Source of the DNA: Narthecium ossifragum
Lineage: Eukaryota; Streptophyta; Magnoliopsida; Dioscoreales; Nartheciaceae
Length of the DNA stretch: 64,000 bases
Assembly (NCBI GenBank): GCA_963920575.1
Contig: OY986967.1
Coordinates: 9,480,061-9,544,060 of the forward strand
Direction of reading: 5' to 3'
The notes beneath the pieces are model-generated. The model was not told where the DNA came from and made no database searches. It saw nothing but the letters and a program-made list of their open reading frames with translations. The position numbers were made by a program, and so were the translations under genes. Shown piece by piece: positions 56,161-64,000 of this stretch (its first letter is position 1; every line of letters begins with the position of its first letter).

Positions 56161-56438
56161 ACCCTAGGTGGGCGAGAGTATCGGGCTGGGGAGAGTGATA
56201 TCGGGCGACTGGGTTGAATTAATTCCATCACTTAAGTTTCCTTTCCACCCACTTTTACTGTTTCCACCAATATTTTGGGTGAAAACATTTGGGTGAAAAG
56301 TGGTGTTTTTGGTGGAATGGTGGAAAGGTTTCCACCATTTCCCACCCTAACCAAACATAAGAAAACTGGATGGAATGGTGGAAATATTTCCATTCCACCA
56401 TTCCACCAGCAATTCCACTGCAACCAAACACCCCCTTA

Positions 56439-59400
56439 TTCTTTCATGGTCAGTAGTCCATTAATGATTGTATACTAACATGTTCACGCTGAGAGCAAGC
56501 ATTAAATGCTCCTCTCTTCCTCTCCTCTCACACTCCCTACCTCTCTCCTGACAGCAAAGTGACGGCCTCTCTCTCTCTCTCCACTGCGTCTCTCTCCCTA
56601 CCGGCTCTCTATCCCCCCTCTCTCTACAGTCTCTTTCTCTCACGCTCTCTCCCTCTCTCCGCCGTCCTTTCTCTCTTAACCTCCCCATCTCTGTCTCTCT
56701 CTATACCGTCATGTTTGTGGATAAAACGTCGATCTCGCTGGGACGAGACCTATATTTTATTTCCGAGCAAATCAATTTTTAATTTCATTTCAGGAAATTG
56801 TAGGCACCACACCCCTGGATCTGCCGATCACCAAGTCGACAGATCCATCATTTACATCCCCGTAGGGAACACCTCCGATTCTAGATCCAAATAAACATTT
56901 TTATAACAAAGAAGAAACAAAGAAAATAAATGACGTGATATATTAAACCGCCACCTTCAAAGCCATGCATGCCATTTTTGCTGTCGGGGCTTCAAATCCA
57001 GTGGGCTTGGGACCTTTGCCGTCGGGGTGTTTGGGAACGCCTTCCAGCAAGCTTCGACCTCTGTTGTCGTGGGAGGAGTGGCAACTGGGTTGGATGAAAC
57101 CGGCTTGGAGAAGAGAAGCCTAGAACCGTCAGGAACAGGGGAACGCTGGCTGAAACGGAGGACGTGCGGCGATCGGCTGGAACTTCAGTCATCGGAACGA
57201 TGATGGTGGCTGTCCCTCTTCAGAATGGGTTGATGTTCTTGCGCCGCGAGATCACCAGGGAGACGGAAAAAACGCCGACTGGAACAGAGAACAAGAACAA
57301 AAACAGGGGACGCTTGTCTTCAAAGCCGCCGGGAGAGAGAGAGCCTTGGCTCGATCTCCGTCGCTGGCGAGGAACCAAGCTAGAGTAACTTTGCTGGAGG
57401 TCTAAGCCGCTGGTGACGAGCAAGAGAATGAAGCTTGAGCTGCAGGATAAACGAGCCTCCTACAGCGTCGACCCAGAGACGCGAGCGTCTCAATGGGTTC
57501 CGGGTGTGTGGGCTGGATCTACGTCATCCGGTGATGCGCAACTTTGGAACGTCACCAGAACCTCTTCGTCTTCAAGCCTCTTCTTCAGTTTCTTCTTTCA
57601 CTTCTTCTTCAATTTCTTCAACCGGCTTCTTCTTCAGCTTCCTTGACAGTCTTCAGCCCGTTCTCTTCACCAGCCTTCAGACCGTTCAGAACCCAGGTCA
57701 GACCCAACTCCGACCTCTTCAGCCTCTTCAACATCCTTGAGCCAAGCTTCGACGTGATCTTCCACCGGTCTTCGACGCGTCTTGCATCAGCCTCCCGGGG
57801 TTCTTCAACCCAGCTTCGACCAAGCTTCAACGCCTTCAGCCAAGACCAGCCTTCAGCCCGTTCAACCCAGCTTCGACCAGCCTCTTCCTCAACCCCATAC
57901 CCCTCTATTTATAGGCACGAGAGGCCTATGTCCTCACATGGACATGGAATGGGATCATGGATCCCTTAATCAAGGGGTGCTAATCACGTTAAGTTGCTGA
58001 TCACGGTCCCTAATCAAAGGGATGCTGATTGCCTTGATGCTGATCCCCTTTATATAAGGATAGCTACCGTGCAGCCCAGCTGTGTTTTGCCATTGATTTT
58101 ATTATTTATTTACTTATTTATTTATTTTTTATATGGTATGGGATGATCGACCAGGCAACCCAATTGGAGATGGCTGCTAAGTGTCTCGGCGGATCTTCTT
58201 CTGAGATTCGAAAGTAATGTTCATGATTTTGAATATTTCTCATGTCCATTGTTATTTAAATATTTGTCCAGATTTAATAAATCATATGTGAATTTTTCCT
58301 CCCGTACAGAATATTTATCTGAATTCTGAATATTTACCGGGATTTTACCAAAACATCCTCAGTGGTCATATATGTCGGACCAAAATATTTTGAGGGTGGA
58401 ATGGTTAGTTTTTTCAGACAATTATACCCTGAGGGTGTGAATTGACCAAGATACCCCTGGGGGCTAGAGGTTTCAGTAAAATTACTAGAATACCCCTGCG
58501 TCCATATGGCTTATTTAGGGTGCCGTCAAAGCCATGCGAGGTTGTTGTAGAATGTAATGGGAAGTCCAGGCCTGTATTTTGGCCCAAACTCCCAATACGC
58601 CCTTGGGCAGATGAAATTACTCAAACGTCCCTGGATGCCATCGAAGTTAGGACAAGCATTTATCGGACATTTCAAATATGTTTTAAGCTTGCTTGAGTCT
58701 ATTTGATGTTATTTTGGCTCAAACAAACAGTGGTTACTGCGACCTTTTGGTCTAGCCAAAATTGATGTCAACACGTCAGCCTTCTCTTTATCGGCCGCTG
58801 TCGATCATCTATCACTAACGTCCCTCTAAAAGTAGTGAAGAGTTTAACTCTGATACACGTCAAAATTTGAACCTTCAAAAACCTAACTTGACGCACATGA
58901 TCAGAACGGATGTGGGCCCATGCTCAAGCCCAACCGACCCCACCAAGGCTTGGCCCTCTTTGCAACCAACCACTCCCTTGGCCTGCCATACTTGCCCCAC
59001 TTGCACCACTTCGAGTCCGACTCTATTATCCCAGTTTAGTTACTTCTTTCCTAATTTTCTTATCTAAGTTGTAGTAGAACTCCTTCTTTTTTCCATATAG
59101 AATAGGCTATTGCTTGAGTAGGAAGTCATTGAGTCGGAGTTCAACTCCCTTTAGGTATCTTGTATGATGCCTGTATAAAGACCTCCATACCCAATAGTTA
59201 AATAATTCAAGAAATAATTAAAACCCCCCAAGGCATCTGCCATCAAGCTCGTTTTTCTTGACGAAGGGGTCGTTTTAGGGAGTTCGCTCCCAAGTTAACC
59301 GCTTCCCAGAGCTCCTAACCCAGGCTCCGACCACGAAGATCGTCGGCACCCTCACCGGCGATCCCTCCTCTTTCGGTTACTGCTTCTTCCCCCTCGCCTT

Positions 59401-60956
59401 GGTCTTGCCCTTGCGCTCGCCCCCCTATCTCTCTCTTCTGGCCCTCCTGAGATCAAGCCGATCGTGCGCCGCCAACAACAATCGTGGCTGAGCTGCACCC
59501 CCTTTTTCCTTCCTCTCTCTCTCTCTTCCTCTCCTTCCCTCCGGCCTCCTCCTTCCTCCACTGCCGGCCCTGCCCCCGCTATCACAGCTTCACCGCTAGC
59601 TCGTGCCAACGGCTGTGCCACCCCCCTCCCCGCCTCTGGCTCCGCCGCATGCCCCTGCATGCGGCACGCACGCGGCCTCTCTCTTTCCTTCTCTCTCTTC
59701 CCTTCTTCCTTCCCTAGCTCTGACCGTCTCTCCTTCCCGACTACGGCGCCGGCCCTCGCGCTACCTCCCTCATGGAGAGGCACCAGTACCCTGGTCGTGG
59801 CCATTCGCCGGGGCCATCAAGCCTCTCGGCCGCGACTCCCTGTCGCAGCCCAGGCTCCTTCCGGTTCGTTGTCGCTGCCTCACTAGTTGGCACTCTCCTT
59901 CGTCCTTCTCCTTCCTCTTTCCTTCTTCTCTCTTGCCCAGACGACTCCACTCCTACTTCAACTGCAACTCCGCCGGCCTCCCCTCTCCTTCTCCGACCCA
60001 GACTCCACCCCCTCCTTCCTCCTTTTCTTCCCCCACCTCCACTCTAACTCTGTCGGTCACCTTCCCTACTCCGGCTAGGACTCCTCTCCCCCTTCTCCCT
60101 ATTTAACCCCGCCACCCACTCCTCCTCCTCCACTCCTCTCCATTCTTCTTTCCTCTCTGTCACCCCTTCCTCTTGTCTTCCCCAGTCTCCAACCCTTCAT
60201 CGCCACACTCCCCTGGCCTCATCTACGGAGACTGGCGGTCAACTACGGAGATTGGTTAATTTGAAGAAGCGGCGGTCGATCGCAACATCGACCTTGAAGT
60301 ATGTTTTTCACAACAGAGGCTGACGGTCGATGCGATGGTTGATCCGAGGTATATTTTGAGCGTGACGATCCATGTGGCGGACGATGCGATGGTCGACTGT
60401 CAGTCAAAAATATAGCCGTTAGAGAGCCATTGGAGAAGAGTAAAGCTATTTTGGGAGGCTTTGAAGCTCAAGTATAAGAGAGAAGATGCAGGAAACTTGC
60501 AAGGAGACCATGGGGATTATTGGTGTATGTTTTAGCGAGTTTATTTTTCATTTTCATCTTTCTAGAAAGCTTAACTTCTGTAAAACTACTTTAAGTTGTG
60601 AAGTAGACTTTGAGAGAATCCAACAGTGACTTGAAGGATACCCAAGAGGTCTTGGGAGAGTGTTATAAGGCTGCCAAGCACCCGAAAGCTTGGTGGAAAA
60701 CTTATAAAGGGGATTTGCAAGTAGTGGAACTTCAAGAAGGACTCTTGAGTGAAGTTGACGTAGACCAAGAGTTGGGTCAAACCACTATAAAATTAGTGCA
60801 GTCTCTCTAACTCTCATCTCATCTTTTATTTTCTTATTTTAATTGTTTTTCATTTCATTTACAAGCATCCAAGTTTCTTAGACTCCTCCTATCTAGGTTT
60901 TCCAGTTATCGAGTTTTTCGAATAGAGTCCAATTCACCCCCCCTTGAACTTTCAAT
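56439..60956. other. Non-coding, mostly LTR-derived sequence
   Basis: No convincing gene. 56540-56700 is (CT)n-rich. 57600-57890 is a CTTCAGCC/CTTCGACC-rich repeat. CCCTCTATTTATAGGCACGAG near 57900 and CCCTATTTAACCCC near 60098 look like LTR promoters. 59350-60110 is C-rich and gives spurious ORFs. 60240-60420 carries GGTCGATGCGATGG-type repeats. The last part up to about 60954 is the end of the copia 5' LTR (ending CTTTCA). The 5' end of that LTR could not be fixed. Confidence 0.45.
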
Positions 60957-60968
60957 TGGTATCAGAGC
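60957..60968 (+). other. Copia primer-binding site (initiator tRNA-Met)
   Basis: TGGTATCAGAGC is the complement of the 3' end of plant initiator tRNA-Met, placed two bases after the LTR end, as is standard for Ty1/copia elements. Confidence 0.9.
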
Positions 60969-60969
60969 T

Positions 60970-62307
60970 ATGTCTCTATTTTTGAGGTTTAATGACCCTA
61001 GAGGATCCTATCTCGATATGAAAAACACAGAGGGACAATCTAGCAATAGGCCACCCTACTTTAATGAATTGAATTATATATATTGGAAGACCAAGATGAA
61101 AATTTTCATCCAATTTATGTATTATGAAGCATGGATGGTCATAGAATATGGTCCTTACATTCTCAAGAAAACTATTGAGTAAAAGCAAGTTCCTAAAGTC
61201 AAGAATGAGTATACCCCGGCCGATTTGAAGAACTTGTAAATTAATGCCAACGCTAAGAACTCTTTTTTGTGCCATAAGCCCTAGTGGATTCAATAGAATC
61301 TCGGCTTGCAAATCCACTAAAAAAATATGGGAAAAGCTTGAAATTAATGCCAACGCTAAGAACTCTTTTTTGTGCCATAAGCCCTAGTGGATTCAATAGA
61401 ATCTCGGCTTGCAAATCCACTAAAAAATATGGGACAAGCTTGAGGCCACCTATGAAGGAACCAACCTAGTCAATGAGTCTAAAATTAGTATGTTTGTTCA
61501 TGATTATGAATTATTTTGCATGAAGAGTGATGAGACAATTACTGAAATGTTTACTTGCCTTACCAATATTCTTAATGTAATTCAATCTTTTGGTAGAGTA
61601 TATGCTAATGATGAAATTGTGAGAAAGATCCTTAGGTGTCTACCTAAATCATGGGATCCCAAGGTGACGGCAATTGAAGAAGTAAAAGATCTATCTAAGC
61701 TATCCCTTGATGAACTCATGGGATCTCTCATGACTCATGAAATGAACTTGGAGAGAAGCAATGATGAAGGAGAGAAGAAAAAGAAAATCGTAGTTTTCAA
61801 GTCCTCACACAAGTAAACATCGGATGCAAGCGATGAAGACGATGATGAGGAGATAGAAAAGATCACAAGAAGAATCCAATGAATCTTCAAGCGCCAAGGA
61901 AGAAAATTCTTCAATAAGGACACCCCCAAAGGTGAAAAAGAAAATACTTTTCTAACTTCAATAAAATTATTTGCTTTGAGTGTAAGAAACCCGGACACTA
62001 TATGTCCGATTGCCCACAACTCAAGAAGCCTTCGAAGGAGAAGTTTAAAAAGAAGGCTATGGTGACAACTTGGGGAGAAAGTGACTTGAGCTCCTCTTCC
62101 GATGAGGATGAACAAGAGGCTGCCAACATTTTCTTAATAGCACTTGAAGATGAAGAAAAAGAAGATGATGAGGTAAATGATGAGCTTGCTTTTGATAAAT
62201 TATTTGAAGCTTATCATTCCTTAGCCAATGACTTCAAGTTTCTTAAGAAAAAATATTATGATAGGGGAAAGGATTTGAAGAGAACGGAAGAGGAAAAACT
62301 AGATGCC
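60970..62307 (+). pseudogene. Ty1/copia SIRE-type gag (UBN2-like) with CCHC zinc knuckle
   Basis: It starts MSLFLRFNDPRG, with PPYFNELNYIYWKTKMKIF, a gag landmark, then stops. Next comes a 103-bp segment present twice (61241-61343 and 61344-61446), which breaks the frame. After that VNESKISMFVHDYELFCMKS, KILRCLPKSWDPKVTAIEEV and LDELMGSLMTHEMNLE form the UBN2/gag-2 domain. A frameshifted zinc knuckle CFECKKPGHYMSDCP follows near 61975-62020, then acidic coiled-coil sequence (ESDLSSSSDEDEQEAANIF) typical of SIRE-lineage elements. A solo LTR interrupts after KLDA, and the coding sequence resumes at 63756. Confidence 0.85.
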
Positions 62308-63750
62308 TGATCGCTCACAAACGTCGTCGTTAAAACGGATGCAAAACGCAATTTAGAAATTTGTAAACCTTTCTTTCAACACTAAATTAATAAGATAGAA
62401 TAATGTTGATATACGGGATCGGTCCTCAGGGAAAACTTTGACTAACAAAGAAACATCAGAATTAACTCTTAACACTCTAGTTCTAAAGCGAAGAAGGATT
62501 GATTTGGGTTTTAGAAATGGATTAATTAAAACTAATTAAGAAAGTGATTAGCGAAATTGGAATAGATTAATGAGAGAAAACCTAGGGATTACTCAATCCA
62601 CTTTAGTTTCACTTTCTGTATTCTCTAGTTATCCTCTTGTTTTCTTATCTCGACATTATGGATTCACAGCTTCTTAAGTTTACATGAATCCCTAAAATAA
62701 TGCGATTGCTTCCCTAAGGCATAACCTATCTAAACTTAGCTTAGATTGTCTTCGAACTTAATCTGAGTACAACCTATCTTCATCTAGCATAGATTATCTC
62801 AAAGGCATACACAAAATTAACATGAAAACCATCCTACGAATCTCTACCATCAAGCATAGCAATCAAGTTGGTCTGAATGTACGTCAAGGAACTCTGTTCC
62901 CTCAACTCTTTATAAAATAAAACCATATTCATAGGATCATGTCTTTGAAAAGATAACAAGAATCAAACTAGAAAATACATAGAAGATCTACTAAAGCTTC
63001 ATGAGATCCCTAAGTATAGAATTAGCTACTGATCTTTGTGATGGAAGCCTTAGATTCGATGAAGAACGATTGGGATCCACGTTGTAGCTCCATCTTCTCC
63101 ATAGAATCCTCCAAACCCTAGTTCTCTCTTTTCTCTCTATGGGGACCTCCAATTTTCGGCCAGCAAACACCTTCTTATAAGTGTATTCCCGGAATTAGGG
63201 TTTTGGGTTGAGTTGGACCTCAAGTGCAACTCGGATTTCCTAGTTTAAGTCTGACAGCCTCTTCCGGTCGCGACTGGGTTCAACCCGTCCGGAATTTGGA
63301 AATGTGCTCAACATGAAAGATATATATTAGGAAGTCTTTTATCCTGTCCTGAATATTTGACATTATTTGGACTTATCTGTAATATTTGACGAATATTCTC
63401 CTAAGCGTCGATATACCAGTCTTCCAGCATCTGTTTATCTTCATATTCTTGAAACATGCTATTCATCTGCACAGAATCTCGCGAAGTGTCAAACATGAAA
63501 GTTGTTCATCTTGAAGTCTTCTATAAGTCCTCCAAATTTCAGGAATTTATGATTTATCTGGAGAATTGGGTGAATTCTTTTCAAACTGACAGCAGAACAG
63601 CGTAATTTCCACATATTAGTCTTTTTCTGTATTTTCCAACTTGAATCTTCATTTAACCTGAAATCAATTAACAAACTATCAAATACAAACACTCTCGGGC
63701 TAACAAATGTAAATTAAGGGGTTTAAGTATGAATATTTAGTGACTCATCA
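62308..63750 (-). mobile_element. Solo LTR in the copia gag, minus strand, TSD ATGCC
   Basis: 1443 bp. On the minus strand it starts TGATGAGTCACTAAATATTC at 63750 and ends GTTTGTGAGCGATCA at 62308. ATGCC at 62303-62307 is repeated exactly at 63751-63755. It has no similarity to the other LTR families in this window. Phrases such as GGGATCGGTCCTCAGGGAAAA suggest an Athila/Tat-like gypsy origin. Confidence 0.9.
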
Positions 63751-63755
63751 ATGCC

Positions 63756-64000
63756 ATGCATAAAATTAACATCTTAAAAAAGGAAAAGGAATGCATGTTA
63801 AATACATCTAGAAATAATCATTCCTAACTTACAAAAGAATTTAAGGATTCTCAATATGAATGTACTATATTGAGAAACACTTCCTCCGATATGCAAAATG
63901 AACACATCAAATTGAGAAAATTCACAAATGGCCTTTCTCTTGAGAAAGATGACTTGAAAATACTCTCTATATTCATGAAGAGTAGGGATAACCTTGATGA
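63756..64000 (+). pseudogene. Copia gag/pol continuation after the solo LTR, partial
   Basis: The frame interrupted at KLDA continues as MHKINILKKEKE, then SQYECTILRNTSSDMQ and NGLSLEKDDLKILSIF, a coiled-coil region as expected downstream of gag in SIRE-type elements. A TAA breaks it near 63829-63831. It runs off the end of the window. Confidence 0.6.

Larger units (their letters stand above)
49160..56435 (-). mobile_element. PIF/Harbinger transposon, near complete, TSD TTA
   Basis: The left end GGGCATGTTTGGTTGCA and the right end inverted GGGGGTGTTTGGTTGCA form TIRs. TTA flanks both sides (49157-49159 and 56436-56438), the standard PIF/Harbinger duplication. Length 7276 bp. Sub-terminal copies of CTGTTTGGTTG lie at about 49226-49360. 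It carries a Myb/SANT-like ORF and a transposase on the minus strand, plus two extra ORFs and several tandem arrays. Confidence 0.93.

Noticed and set aside
55492..56217. Repeat-containing proteins in the 85-bp array
   Set aside because: The period is not a multiple of three and frames on both strands are equally open; this is minisatellite translation.
59352..60106. Overlapping 70-167 aa ORFs as genes
   Set aside because: C-rich low-complexity region between LTR-like promoters; no conserved motif.

Overview
The window comes from a repeat-rich flowering-plant nuclear genome, probably a monocot. The evidence is intron-bearing plant genes, GC-rich first exons, plant-type Ty1/copia and Ty3/gypsy elements, and PIF/Harbinger, hAT and Mutator-like DNA transposons. 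No bacterial operon features, CRISPR array or rRNA were seen. One 200-base run of N (8547-8746) marks an assembly gap.

Only two ordinary host genes look intact. One is a four-exon 2-oxoglutarate/Fe(II) dioxygenase on the plus strand (12931-14449), whose exons join to exactly 353 codons plus a stop. The other is an intronless, probably plastid-targeted arogenate dehydrogenase on the minus strand (16296-17438). They converge tail to tail across about 1.8 kb of non-coding DNA.

Left part (1-12900): tandem repeats and minisatellites, a broken KRP/ICK CDK-inhibitor 5' exon, two 99.5%-identical copies of an 886-bp block carrying a GDP-mannose 3',5'-epimerase exon (one copy sits inside a broken MuDR transposase), and minus-strand fragments of a receptor-like cytoplasmic kinase and a cyclin-dependent kinase.

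Middle (19176-32884): one hAT transposase gene split by LTR retrotransposons. Target-site duplications give the order of events. A solo LTR (20243-22592) is flanked by CCAAG. A Tekay/Del-type gypsy element (23603-32297) is flanked by ATCTT/GTCTT and itself contains another solo LTR (29127-31465) flanked by CTCGT. Removing them restores a continuous hAT reading order.

Right part (32900-64000): several MITEs with exact target duplications, a minus-strand solo LTR, a decayed Tat/Ogre-like gypsy pol followed by three LTR copies in tandem, a candidate Pack-type element holding fragments of two genes on opposite strands, a complete 7.3-kb PIF/Harbinger element, and the 5' part of a SIRE-type copia element carrying a solo LTR in its gag region.

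The most interesting unit is the Harbinger element (49160-56435, TTA target duplication). Besides a three-exon transposase with two frameshifts and an intact two-exon Myb/SANT protein (306 aa), it carries a 111-aa ORF combining an RNase H1-type hybrid-binding domain with a C-terminal membrane segment, and a second small acidic/basic ORF on the other strand.
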